From Lachnospiraceae bacterium (GTDB taxonomy: Bacteria; Bacillota; Clostridia; Lachnospirales; Lachnospiraceae), in contig JAJQBC010000081.1 of NCBI GenBank assembly GCA_021203465.1, positions 1 to 37,126 on the forward strand: 37,126 nt of DNA, written 5' to 3'. This document shows positions 7,865 through 16,004 of this stretch, piece by piece (the first letter of the stretch is position 1; the number at the start of each line of letters is the position of its first letter). Made by a program: the position numbers and the translations under genes. The notes beneath the pieces are model-generated. The model was not told the DNA's origin, ran no database searches, and saw nothing but the letters and a program-made list of their open reading frames with translations.

Positions 7865-8523
7865 CCGTCCAGCTCCTCCTTAAGTCTCATCAGCTTTTGA
7901 TACAGCCTCTGCGCCTGCTCCGGGTCGCGGGGCAGCAACATCAGCACATCATATACATAAGGCGAGTAGTCCATGTTTAAAAGCGTACGGGCGAATTCCA
8001 TGGCCGCCACCTCTTCCAGAGAGACAAGACGGCTATCGCGCAGGATCGGCCCCAACTTCCACAGGCGAATATGCTTTTCATTGATATACAGAGTCTTTTC
8101 CCGGCTCTGGACGACATGGAAAAGCTCATGGGCAAGCAGCATATCCTCCACACTTGTATTCCCAAGCCTGTCGTTCAGCTCCGCCGCTTCGAGAAGGGAC
8201 TGCACTTCCCGCGCATTGTCCTCATAGAGCTCGATCCTGTCCGGCTCATAATAACAGGCGAAGGTGATAAGCCCCATCCCTGACGGCATGGGCAACCTTT
8301 CTATCGTGATGCCAAGGCCGGCAGCCAGCTTCTCGCAATCCCCGCTTCCATAACGCTCCATGAGCTTTTGCGCTTCTTCCCGGCCGCAGGCGGCGGCTTT
8401 CCTATAAAATTCCTGATAGTCTTCCCGGGACAGCCGGCCTCGCAGGGGCTCCTTCGCATAAGCATAGGCGCCCCACACGTCGTCGCCCAGAGACAGCAAA
8501 TCATCGCACCATTCTTTCAGCAT
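7861..8523 (-). CDS. ImmA/IrrE-like zinc metallopeptidase-type protein
   Basis: This 220-residue soluble protein has a clear zincin motif, LLAHELFHVVQ, with HELFH at 132-136. A downstream LEEVAAMEFAR segment (about 169-179) could give the third, acidic metal ligand, as in ImmA/IrrE-type peptidases. No helix-turn-helix or signal peptide is visible. The start codon overlaps the stop of the HyuA-like gene (TAATG, one-base overlap) and the 3' end overlaps the PH-like membrane gene by 4 bases. It is therefore tightly coupled to both. A processing or regulatory role for a partner in the operon is possible. No function is known to me. Confidence 0.75.
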   Translation of the reverse strand: MLKEWCDDLLSLGDDVWGAYAYAKEPLRGRLSREDYQEFYRKAAACGREEAQKLMERYGSGDCEKLAAGLGITIERLPMPSGMGLITFACYYEPDRIELYEDNAREVQSLLEAAELNDRLGNTSVEDMLLAHELFHVVQSREKTLYINEKHIRLWKLGPILRDSRLVSLEEVAAMEFARTLLNMDYSPYVYDVLMLLPRDPEQAQRLYQKLMRLKEELDG

Positions 8524-10652
8524 TACTGTATCTCTGTCTGTGAACTAATGATAATAATACTCTCGTCCGGATCCGCGTCCAGAAACTCGCTGCGCATAAT
8601 GATCATCAGCTGTTCAAGGCTCAGTGTATTCGAGAAATCAAGCACCTTTCCTCCGATGCAGAGGAAGATATCCGGCGTACAAACCATCTCGTTCCTGTAG
8701 GTTTCCATCTCATTCCAGAGCTCTGTGGTCTTATCCTCCCACTCAGAAGCCTTGCAGGTACCCGCGATAGCGTTACCACACTGTACCTTGATAAAGCCGC
8801 GGTGATCGACAAGGCGAAGCTGCTGTTTATTGCCAACCTTATGCCCAAACACAAAGAAGATGTCATTGACAAGCAGGGTCTCCGTCTCCTCCACAGAAGT
8901 ATGCATGGAATCAGCGGCGAGCTTTTTCGCCTCCTCCTCATTGCAGCGCAGCTTGAGATCCGTAGCCTGCACTTCATTGGAGCCCAGCGCAATCGCCGTT
9001 ACCTTAGATGTCTGCGCGTCTATCTCGACCTGCACCTCGATCGTATCCGGCACCGCGCCATTCTTGATCGCCATGGCCTTTGCTTCCTTCTTGATCGCCG
9101 CGATATCCTCCGTGGTCGGATTCGGAATCACGCGTTCCACTACGTCGCGGATCATGGCCAACGCCACGCCGATCGAAGAGATAACCTCCGCATGCTCCGG
9201 AATCGAGTAATTCATTCCCATGGCCTGCGCACTGTAGGGAAGCAGGGCTCCCGCTCCGCCGCCGCAGCCAACCAGTGAAATCTGATCCCGCTCGATCTTA
9301 TACTTCTCGGCAAAGCCATTTATGACCGGTTCGATCTTCTCAAATGCCTTCTGGAGAATCTGCCGCGCACATTCCTCAATAGACACACCGAGATAATCCG
9401 CCAGCGGCTTGATGCACTTGCGGGCACTCTCCACATAACCGTAGCTGTACTCGCCTTCTTTTACATAACCAAGGACATTGGCCGCGCAGCTGTTCGTGAT
9501 CGTCACTCTCTTGCCACTCGCAAGCTTGATGCGAACATAATCCGCCGGATCGCCCTCCTTGGGGGCAAAGAATTCAAGCTCCGGATCCACGATCTCCTCC
9601 TCCGGCGTATAGACCGCATAGGTAAGGCCGGCGATGTGAGCGCTTCTGGGTCCTACGTCCACCAGCTTGCCGTCGTTGGCACGAACCATCGAACCTCCCG
9701 CCACACCAAGTACGATAACATCAAGGGAGTTTACATATGTCTGATGCCCGCCTACCGTAGAATACTCCACAGCCGGACGGCCATTCTTGATCACGCCGAT
9801 ATTGGTAGATGTTCCGCCCACCTCAAAGTAAATACCATTGGAAGCACGAAGATACATCAGCGCGCCCATAACAGACGCCGCAGGACCGGAAAGCATGGTC
9901 AGCACCGGGCGCTTCTTCATCTCATTGATGTCCATAACGCCGCCGTCGCCGCGCATAATCATCAGCGGCACGTCAATACCTGTCCGGCGAACCGCCATCT
10001 CCGTACAGTTCGCGGTGTTCATCATCTTTGGAAGAATGCTTCCATTGATGGCCGCGGTTCGCGTGCGGCGCGTAAGCCCATAAAGCTTGCTGATCTCGGA
10101 AGCTACACTCACCATGAGACCCTTTTTCTCCGCCTCCTGCTTCACCAGCAGCTCGTCGTCGATTCCATCCACGCCGAAGGCCTGAGACGCCACAATAACC
10201 TCAGCGCCCTCGCCCTGGAGCTTTGCGACCTCCTGAGCCACGCGGGATTCCGATATTTCCTTATTTTTCAGGAAGGTATGGCAAGTCTCAATCTTGCGCC
10301 CGGTTCCCAGATCAATATCTCCGATATTGCTCTGCTTCTTAGCCAGAAAGCCTTCGAGGCCGCCTCCCGCCATGGCGAGAATGCCCACCTTTGCCACATC
10401 GCCCTCCAGCAATGCGTTTGTCGCCTGTGTCGTGCTATGGGCAATGAATACGACATCCTTGGGGTCAATATCATTTTTGGTCAGGCAATTCTCAAAACAC
10501 TCGATAACGCCTGCCGCAACGCCCAGTTCATCATCGTGGGTCGTCATGACAATGGATTCTCCAACAATCTCCTGTGTCTCATTATCCAGTGCCACTGCCT
10601 TTGTATGGGTTCCACCTACGTCGATACCGACGCGGATACTTCTCTTACTCAA
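8523..10652 (-). CDS. Hydantoinase/oxoprolinase family protein (HyuA-like)
   Basis: This 709-residue ASKHA-fold protein is related to N-methylhydantoinase subunit A, acetone/acetophenone carboxylase subunits and 5-oxoprolinase. It starts with RVGIDVGGTHTKAV (phosphate 1 motif). A central EVGGTSTNIGVI segment follows, then the late LVGCGGGAGALLPY adenosine motif. Family members couple ATP hydrolysis to ring opening or carboxylation and usually need a HyuB-type partner. No hyuB gene is present here, and the C-terminal 170 residues look unlike the usual HyuA tail. The gene lies 107 bases downstream of the permease gene and is coupled to the HExxH gene. Its substrate is unknown, but the locus points to an acid or cyclic derivative taken up by the permease. 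Confidence 0.85.
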   Translation of the reverse strand: MSKRSIRVGIDVGGTHTKAVALDNETQEIVGESIVMTTHDDELGVAAGVIECFENCLTKNDIDPKDVVFIAHSTTQATNALLEGDVAKVGILAMAGGGLEGFLAKKQSNIGDIDLGTGRKIETCHTFLKNKEISESRVAQEVAKLQGEGAEVIVASQAFGVDGIDDELLVKQEAEKKGLMVSVASEISKLYGLTRRTRTAAINGSILPKMMNTANCTEMAVRRTGIDVPLMIMRGDGGVMDINEMKKRPVLTMLSGPAASVMGALMYLRASNGIYFEVGGTSTNIGVIKNGRPAVEYSTVGGHQTYVNSLDVIVLGVAGGSMVRANDGKLVDVGPRSAHIAGLTYAVYTPEEEIVDPELEFFAPKEGDPADYVRIKLASGKRVTITNSCAANVLGYVKEGEYSYGYVESARKCIKPLADYLGVSIEECARQILQKAFEKIEPVINGFAEKYKIERDQISLVGCGGGAGALLPYSAQAMGMNYSIPEHAEVISSIGVALAMIRDVVERVIPNPTTEDIAAIKKEAKAMAIKNGAVPDTIEVQVEIDAQTSKVTAIALGSNEVQATDLKLRCNEEEAKKLAADSMHTSVEETETLLVNDIFFVFGHKVGNKQQLRLVDHRGFIKVQCGNAIAGTCKASEWEDKTTELWNEMETYRNEMVCTPDIFLCIGGKVLDFSNTLSLEQLMIIMRSEFLDADPDESIIIISSQTEIQ

Positions 10653-10698
10653 GGGATACTTCCTCCTCTAATTATAGTCTTTGGAAATCAGGGATTGG

Positions 10699-10728
10699 GG
10701 AAGGAGACTTGAAACCAAGTCCCCTTCC
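10699..10728 (-). other. Intercistronic stem-loop between permease and HyuA-like genes
   Basis: A 13-pair stem with one mismatch (arms 10699-10711 and 10716-10728) and a four-base loop lies in the 107-base gap. No T-run follows it in either direction, so it is not a standard terminator. It may stabilise the upstream permease message or lower expression of the downstream genes. Confidence 0.55.
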
Positions 10729-10759
10729 GGAATGAAAAAGCTAGTCAGGCAGTAAGAAT

Positions 10760-12064
10760 TTAAACGAACATGAAATATGCTATAAGCTCAAGGATAAACG
10801 CACAGGGCAGAGCGAAAGGCATAACCTGCTTCATATAGTCCTTGACATTGACCTGCGTATAACCGATCGCCCACATATTCCAGGACTGCGTCGGGCAGAC
10901 ATTGGTCGTCACCGTACAGCAAGGTATGTAGAACAGCGGGTACAGAATGTAGAGCGGCAGATTCGTCGTGCTCGCCACGATCGCGAAAGTCGCCACGCCT
11001 GCGCCCCAAATCGTAAGCGGGCCTCTGTACAGAGCCAGGAAGCCAAAGATACCAAAAATCAGGAACAGCGCGAAAACATTGGACGGCAGGATCGGAGCCA
11101 CGATCGGTGCGATCAGGTTCGCGCAGCTGCCCGCAGACTTAATGAACATCTGCAGGAACATCAGGAATGCAAGCACCAGACCCACATCGGCAACGCCGTC
11201 ATGGAAGGTCTTCTGAACCAGCTCTGCGATCTTGTTGTAGCTCTTCATGTTGCCCGTGAACAGCAGCGCCCAGATAACGGAAATGCAAATAGCCGGAACC
11301 TGCTGTACGCCAAAGACGATCGCAAGGGTAACCGGAAGCAGCGGGGTCAGCATCGCCAAAACACCCACGTTCTTACCGCTGGTATTCACGTCAGCAGTGG
11401 CCGCCCACGCATGAGATTTTTTCTTGCCGCTCAGCAGAACCATCAGGATGATGGAAACCATATGGATCGCGAACGCGACAAAAGCGAATCTATACCACTG
11501 GCTCCACTCTGCGGAGGTGGACAGATACTGTGCATCGTTTACAACCAGAGTGCCCGCAGCCTGAGTCAGCAGCGACTGGTTAAAATAGAGGCCGCAGCCA
11601 ACGCTCATGACAAAGGAACCGGCTGCCAGAGTCTTCGGAATTCCCAGAGAAAGCATGATCGGGAACACGATAACACCGATGGCAACGACAGCGCCCGGGC
11701 CATAGGAAGTAGTGAAAATAAGCGCCGTAACGATGCAGAGCAGGATGCAGGTGAGACCCGGCTTGTCGCCGCCCAGCTCTACAGCCTTACGGATGATGGT
11801 TCCGGCAATACCGGTATCGATCAGAACACGTCCAAACCAGCTGCCGAAGATGATATATACGGCGGTGGAACCGAAACCGGTAGGCCCGCCGTTGAAAATT
11901 GTCTCATTGATAGTTGTCCAATCGATCACGCCGGCGATCGCGCCAAGTCCGGACCAGAGCACTGCCATAATGAAAAGGCCGAGCATAAGATTGCCGCCCT
12001 TTAACGCGTAAACAATAAACGCAAGATAGGTAATCAGAAGAATTACGCCAATGATTGTTTCCAT
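10760..12064 (-). CDS. Permease of the GntP/CitM ion-transporter type
   Basis: This 434-residue integral membrane protein has about 11-12 hydrophobic segments spread over its full length. It resembles the ion-transporter superfamily permeases (GntP, CitMHS and related) that move organic or sugar acids with protons or sodium. Conserved-looking features are FGSWFGRVLIDTGIAGTI, the TTSYGPGAVVAIGVIVFP re-entrant-type segment and a second TNVCPTQSWNMW segment near the end. It is the first gene of the minus-strand operon, facing the LacI-family regulator. It is the likely entry point for the substrate of the locus. Exact family and substrate are uncertain. Confidence 0.8.
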   Translation of the reverse strand: METIIGVILLITYLAFIVYALKGGNLMLGLFIMAVLWSGLGAIAGVIDWTTINETIFNGGPTGFGSTAVYIIFGSWFGRVLIDTGIAGTIIRKAVELGGDKPGLTCILLCIVTALIFTTSYGPGAVVAIGVIVFPIMLSLGIPKTLAAGSFVMSVGCGLYFNQSLLTQAAGTLVVNDAQYLSTSAEWSQWYRFAFVAFAIHMVSIILMVLLSGKKKSHAWAATADVNTSGKNVGVLAMLTPLLPVTLAIVFGVQQVPAICISVIWALLFTGNMKSYNKIAELVQKTFHDGVADVGLVLAFLMFLQMFIKSAGSCANLIAPIVAPILPSNVFALFLIFGIFGFLALYRGPLTIWGAGVATFAIVASTTNLPLYILYPLFYIPCCTVTTNVCPTQSWNMWAIGYTQVNVKDYMKQVMPFALPCAFILELIAYFMFV

Positions 12065-12321
12065 AAAGTATTATTTCCTTTCTCTTCTTTCTTTTCTCAA
12101 CTCAAACCCCTAAAAAAACTGCCTGAAAAACACTTTTTACTCCCTCGCCCCCTTCAAAACGTAGCGCATGCCCCGCCCTTAACATTTCGGACAGAACCTT
12201 TGCCGCGAATCCGCCTTTTGGGCAGATCATAAAAAAACAACAAGCTACTAAACCAAGATAAGAAGTTTATCGGTTTCATATTGCTCCTTTATATGACCCC
12301 TCCCGAAAAAAATGTACAACT

Positions 12322-12327
12322 AACGTT
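12322..12327. promoter_or_regulatory. Possible LacI-family operator or cre-like site
   Basis: The sequence GTAAACGTTA on the minus strand has the central CG of LacI/CcpA-type operators, with a 6-base perfect palindrome AACGTT. It lies about 65-70 bases downstream of the predicted permease start point, where a bound repressor could block elongation. The match is short, so confidence is low. Confidence 0.3.
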
Positions 12328-12399
12328 TACGAGACAAAATTTCCTTCTCTCTTGCGTTTTTGTGCTTTTTTTGTTCAAATTCCTCTTTGGTTTAGTGCT

Positions 12400-12429
12400 A
12401 TTTTAACATAAGTCTATTTTTTTTTTCAA
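12400..12429 (-). promoter_or_regulatory. Probable promoter of the permease operon
   Basis: On the minus strand TTGAAA (12429-12424) and TAAAAT (12405-12400) are 18 bases apart. A TGT just before the -10 box makes it an extended -10 promoter. It would drive permease, HyuA-like, HExxH, PH-like and RraA genes as one message ending at the 6553-6589 terminator. Confidence 0.6.
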
Positions 12430-12563
12430 TCCCCAAATCATCTTTTTCCCCTATTATTCCCTATTTTCGTGATTTCTCCCAATTTTTCCTTTTTATAAAA
12501 CCGTTTTCATTTATGAGCATTTCACAAACTTTTGTTTTTTAATTTTATTTTACCTTCCTCGCG

Positions 12564-12593
12564 TTGACATCCCTTTCCTGATTTTGTTATAAT
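12564..12593 (+). promoter_or_regulatory. Promoter of the LacI-family regulator gene
   Basis: Perfect TTGACA (12564-12569) and TATAAT (12588-12593) boxes are separated by 18 bases. This is the best promoter in the window. It lies 70 bases upstream of the regulator start codon and probably also serves the KDPG aldolase and KDG kinase genes. Confidence 0.85.
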
Positions 12594-12663
12594 TTGTACG
12601 AATAGCCTGCTATATAGTTCAGTTTTTGGCAGTTTCACATAATTATTCGGGGAGCATGACAGT

Positions 12664-13734
12664 ATGAAAGCAGAGAAGAAGGCGGTTACCATCAATGATA
12701 TTGCACGAGCTGCCGGGGTTTCTAAGACAACGGTTTCACGCTATATCAACGGGAAGCACTCCCTCATGAAGGAGGAAACCCGCAATCATATTCAAGCTGT
12801 CATCGAGATGACAAATTATCACCCCAATTCTATTGCACAGTCTCTGAAATCCGGACGCTCCTATCAGATTGGCATTGTCGTGGCCGATATTACTTCGCCC
12901 TTCTCGTCATCTCTGATCCGGGGAATCGAACAGGTGCTTCTGGAAAATAATTATGTGGCGTTCCTCGCCGACAGCCATGACTCCGTCGAGCTCGAACAGC
13001 AGGTCATTGAGTCACTCCTGAGCCGCAAGGTAGACGGCCTTATCGTCAATACCAGCGACTGCCACAATCCCTTTCTGATCCAAAACGCTGTGAACGGAGT
13101 GCCGATCGTCCTCTGCGACCGCTATGTAAATGATTTCAAGTTCTCTTTCGTTGGATCGGCCCATGACCAGCCTCTCTTTCAGGCAGTGGAGCATCTCAAG
13201 GAAGAGGGATTTGCCAAGGTTGCTTTTTTTACGCAGGAGTACAGCTCCAATTCTGCCCGCTATATCCGGCGGAATACCTGGCTCAGGGCACTCGGGGAGT
13301 TTTATCCTGATCTGGACGCCGAACCTCTCTCTGTCACGATCGACATCAACGACATGGCCGGAACCATAAGCGCCCTCAAAAACCTGCTGGACGGATGCAA
13401 AGATGGCGAGATCCCTGCTATTATAGGCGTCAATACCATCACCGTCATGCATGTCATTGCGGCTATCCGCAGTCTGGGCCTGCGGCTTCCGAAGGATATC
13501 GGGATCTGTGGTCCCGACGACTGGGGGCAGGGTGAGCAGATCAACTGGCCTGTCATTGTATCTCCCGGAATCACGACCTTTTCAGTTCCGTCTTACGAAA
13601 TCGGACGTTCGGCGGCACAGGTTCTTCTGGAACAGATTTGTGACCCGGATGCGCCCAAGCGGGAGGTCCTGTTTCCTTCCGAGCTGGAGATCCGCAGTTC
13701 TACACGGTTAAAGAGCGCGGAAAAATTCCCTTAA
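12664..13734 (+). CDS. LacI-family transcriptional regulator
   Basis: This 356-residue repressor-type protein begins with a LacI helix-turn-helix (residues about 8-55; motif DIARAAGVSKTTVSRYING, then a YHPNSIAQSLKSGRS hinge). A periplasmic-binding-protein-like sensor domain follows, opening with IGIVVADITSPFSSSL. It is the size of KdgR-type regulators. The gene precedes KDPG aldolase and KDG kinase by one short gap and is divergent from the permease operon. It very likely controls both arms in response to a pathway intermediate such as KDG. The ATG follows GGGGAG. Confidence 0.93.
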   Translation: MKAEKKAVTINDIARAAGVSKTTVSRYINGKHSLMKEETRNHIQAVIEMTNYHPNSIAQSLKSGRSYQIGIVVADITSPFSSSLIRGIEQVLLENNYVAFLADSHDSVELEQQVIESLLSRKVDGLIVNTSDCHNPFLIQNAVNGVPIVLCDRYVNDFKFSFVGSAHDQPLFQAVEHLKEEGFAKVAFFTQEYSSNSARYIRRNTWLRALGEFYPDLDAEPLSVTIDINDMAGTISALKNLLDGCKDGEIPAIIGVNTITVMHVIAAIRSLGLRLPKDIGICGPDDWGQGEQINWPVIVSPGITTFSVPSYEIGRSAAQVLLEQICDPDAPKREVLFPSELEIRSSTRLKSAEKFP

Positions 13735-13783
13735 GCTGATATCAGGCTTTCTATTCTATTTTAAATCATATGGAGGCAACACT

Positions 13784-14740
13784 ATGGATATTCTTGAAAG
13801 ACTTAGAAACGCGGGTGTGGTTCCCGTAGTCGTGATCGAAGACGCAAAAGACGCTGTGCCGACAGCCAAGGCAATGCTTGCCGGCGGAATTGACGTGATG
13901 GAGATCACCTTCCGCACCGCCGCCGCCGCCGATTCTATCAAGGCAGTTTCGGAGCAGTGCCCGGACATGCTGGTGGGCGCGGGTACCGTGATCACTCTGG
14001 AACAGTGCAAAAAAGCTGTGGAATGTGGAGCGAAGTTCATCGTCTCCCCGGGCTTTGACGCCGAGGTTGTGGCCTGGTGCGTGGACAAGGGCGTAGCTGT
14101 AACGCCGGGATGTGTGACTCCTTCCGAGATCATGGCAGCTATGAAGCTTGGTCTTAAAGTCGTCAAATTCTTCCCCGCAAACGTATATGGCGGCCTGACT
14201 GCGCTCAAGAGCCTCTCCGGACCCTTTGGTTCCATGAAGTTCATCCCCACCGGCGGCGTGAACAACCAGAACCTCAGCGATTTTATCCGGGCTTCCTTTA
14301 TTCAGGCTGTGGGCGGTAGCTGGGTATGCCCCAAAGCCGATATCGCGGCAGGCAATTTCGACAAAATTACCGCTCTTTGCGCGGAGGCGAGGCAGGCTGT
14401 TCTGGGCTATGAAATCGCTCATGTGGGAATCAATACGGACGATGCGGACGCGGCAGCAGCTGTAGCAGAGACCTTCGCGGACGCCTTTGGATTCCCGGCA
14501 AAGGTTGGCAACAGTTCGATCTTTGCCTCTTCGGCTGTAGAAATTATGAAGTCCCAGTTCCTGGGAGAAAAGGGGCACATTGCCATCCGCACCAACAGCG
14601 TGGACATTGCGGCGGCGGATCTGCAGAAGAAGGGATATACCCTGAAGCAGGATACCGTAAAATACAAAGGCGATCGCATGAGCGTTGCCTATCTCGAGAA
14701 GGAATTCGGCGGTTTCGCGATTCATCTTGTTCAAAAATAA
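13784..14740 (+). CDS. eda: KDPG/KHG aldolase fused to a VOC domain
   Basis: This 318-residue protein has two parts. Residues 1 to about 208 are a class I KDPG/KHG aldolase, which cleaves 2-keto-3-deoxy-6-phosphogluconate to pyruvate and glyceraldehyde 3-phosphate. Visible catalytic positions are Glu40 and Arg44 in MEITFRT, the VGAGTV loop, and the Schiff-base Lys128 in KVVKFFPANVYGG. Residues from about 211 to the end form a VOC (glyoxalase-like) domain that opens with EIAHVGINTDD and closes with GGFAIHLVQK. Ordinary Eda proteins are about 210 residues, so the second domain is an addition. The start follows TGGAGG. KDG kinase begins 21 bases downstream. Confidence 0.93.
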   Translation: MDILERLRNAGVVPVVVIEDAKDAVPTAKAMLAGGIDVMEITFRTAAAADSIKAVSEQCPDMLVGAGTVITLEQCKKAVECGAKFIVSPGFDAEVVAWCVDKGVAVTPGCVTPSEIMAAMKLGLKVVKFFPANVYGGLTALKSLSGPFGSMKFIPTGGVNNQNLSDFIRASFIQAVGGSWVCPKADIAAGNFDKITALCAEARQAVLGYEIAHVGINTDDADAAAAVAETFADAFGFPAKVGNSSIFASSAVEIMKSQFLGEKGHIAIRTNSVDIAAADLQKKGYTLKQDTVKYKGDRMSVAYLEKEFGGFAIHLVQK

Positions 14741-14761
14741 ACAGAAAGAAAGGATTATATC

Positions 14762-15787
14762 ATGAAAGTATTAACATTTGGTGAGATTATGCTCAGACTT
14801 CGCACTCCGGGTCATGAGCGCCTGTTCCAGAGCAATATGATGGAGGCTACCTTCGGCGGAGGCGAAGCCAATGTGGCCGTCTCTCTGGCAAATTACGGCA
14901 TGGATGTAGAGTACTGCACCGTGCTTCCGAACAATGCTCTCGGCGACGAGTGCATAAAGGAGCTCCGCAAATTCGGCGTGGGCACCGGACGGATCGCCCG
15001 CGGAGAAGGACGGATGGGAATCTATTTCCTCGAGAATGGCGCGAACCAGCTTCCCAGCAAGGTCGTCTACGACCGCGCCTATTCCGCCATCGCGCTCGCG
15101 AAGCCGGGCGATCTGGACTGGGACGCGATCTTTAAGGATGTAGAGTGGTTCCACATAACGGGCATCACCCCCGCCATCAGCGAGAGCGCGATGGAGCTCT
15201 CACTTGAGTCTGTAAAGGCCGCGAAGGAGCGCGGAATCACCGTATCCTGCGACCTCAATTACCGCAAAAACCTCTGGAAATATGGCAAGAAGGCCTCTGA
15301 GGTGATGCGCGAAATGGCTAAATATGTAGACGTAGCCGTGGCTAACGAGGAGGATGTACAGAAGTCTCTGGAGATCACCACGGACGTAAATGTGGAGTCC
15401 GGTGAGCTGGACAGAGAGAAATACCGGGCACTGGGCGACAAGGTTCTGGCTACCTACCCGAATATGAAGATGATCGCCATCACCCTTCGCGAATCGCACA
15501 GTGCGGACTGGAACGGCTGGGCGGCCTGTCTGAATGACGGCAAAAACTTCTATGTATCAAAGAAATACGAGATCCGCGATATCGTGGACCGCGTCGGCGG
15601 CGGCGACAGCTTCGCGGGCGGACTCATTTACGGCCTCAACAGTTACGAAGACAAGCAGCAGGCTCTGGAATTCGCGGTGGCGGCTTCCTGCCTGAAGCAC
15701 AGCATCATCGGTGACTTCAACAGAGTATCGGTGAGCGATGTAGAGAAACTGGCCGGAGGAGACGGCACAGGTCGCGTGCAGCGTTAG
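14762..15787 (+). CDS. kdgK: 2-keto-3-deoxygluconate kinase (PfkB family)
   Basis: This 341-residue ribokinase-family sugar kinase phosphorylates 2-keto-3-deoxygluconate to KDPG, the substrate of the aldolase encoded just upstream. The N-terminal TFGEIMLRL and the [16 protein letters not shown] substrate-binding motif are present. The C-terminal anion-hole/catalytic motif is [13 protein letters not shown], with Asp282 as the base (GGGD replaces the more usual GAGD). The combination with Eda supports the KDG assignment over other sugar kinases. The start follows AAAGGA, and a strong terminator follows the gene. Confidence 0.93.
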   Translation: MKVLTFGEIMLRLRTPGHERLFQSNMMEATFGGGEANVAVSLANYGMDVEYCTVLPNNALGDECIKELRKFGVGTGRIARGEGRMGIYFLENGANQLPSKVVYDRAYSAIALAKPGDLDWDAIFKDVEWFHITGITPAISESAMELSLESVKAAKERGITVSCDLNYRKNLWKYGKKASEVMREMAKYVDVAVANEEDVQKSLEITTDVNVESGELDREKYRALGDKVLATYPNMKMIAITLRESHSADWNGWAACLNDGKNFYVSKKYEIRDIVDRVGGGDSFAGGLIYGLNSYEDKQQALEFAVAASCLKHSIIGDFNRVSVSDVEKLAGGDGTGRVQR

Positions 15788-15848
15788 GGTCTGCATCGTT
15801 TCCTGTCCACTGTACATTTCAAACATCCCAACTGTAAAATCTTTCAAA

Positions 15849-15887
15849 AAGAATTGTGCCACGCCATCGTAGCACAATTCTTTTTTT
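15849..15887 (+). terminator. Rho-independent terminator after kdgK
   Basis: The stem AAGAATTGTGC / GCACAATTCTT (15849-15859 with 15872-15882) continues with ACG/CGT around a CCAT loop and runs into seven T residues. It closes the regulator-eda-kdgK operon. Confidence 0.92.
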
Positions 15888-15938
15888 ACCAATATTACCG
15901 GCCTTCTCTATTCCTTATCACTGTTTCTTTCCGTCACT

Positions 15939-15967
15939 TGACAGATCTACGGAAGATCCCTAAAATA
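15939..15967 (+). promoter_or_regulatory. Promoter of the AEC transporter gene
   Basis: TTGACA (15939-15944) and TAAAAT (15962-15967) are separated by 17 bases. They lie 37 bases upstream of the start codon, so the transporter is independent of the kdgK operon. Confidence 0.7.
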
Positions 15968-16004
15968 GAAGCGTTCTGAAAACATAAGAAAAGAGGATTC
16001 TCCC

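Larger units (their letters stand above)
12065..12663. other. Divergent control region between permease and LacI regulator
   Basis: This 599-base AT-rich interval separates the two arms of the catabolic locus. It holds a plus-strand promoter for the regulator (12564-12593), a minus-strand promoter for the permease operon (12400-12429) and an AACGTT half-palindrome (12322-12327). The minus-strand leader is about 330 bases long. It includes a short reading frame of 41 codons (12279 down to 12154) preceded by AAAGGAG. That frame has no recognisable homology, and I consider it doubtful as a gene. Confidence 0.6.

Noticed and set aside
12154-12279. 41-codon minus-strand gene upstream of the permease
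   Set aside because: It has a ribosome-like site but no homology or domain signal, and the spacing from that site to the ATG is short; kept only as a note on the leader.
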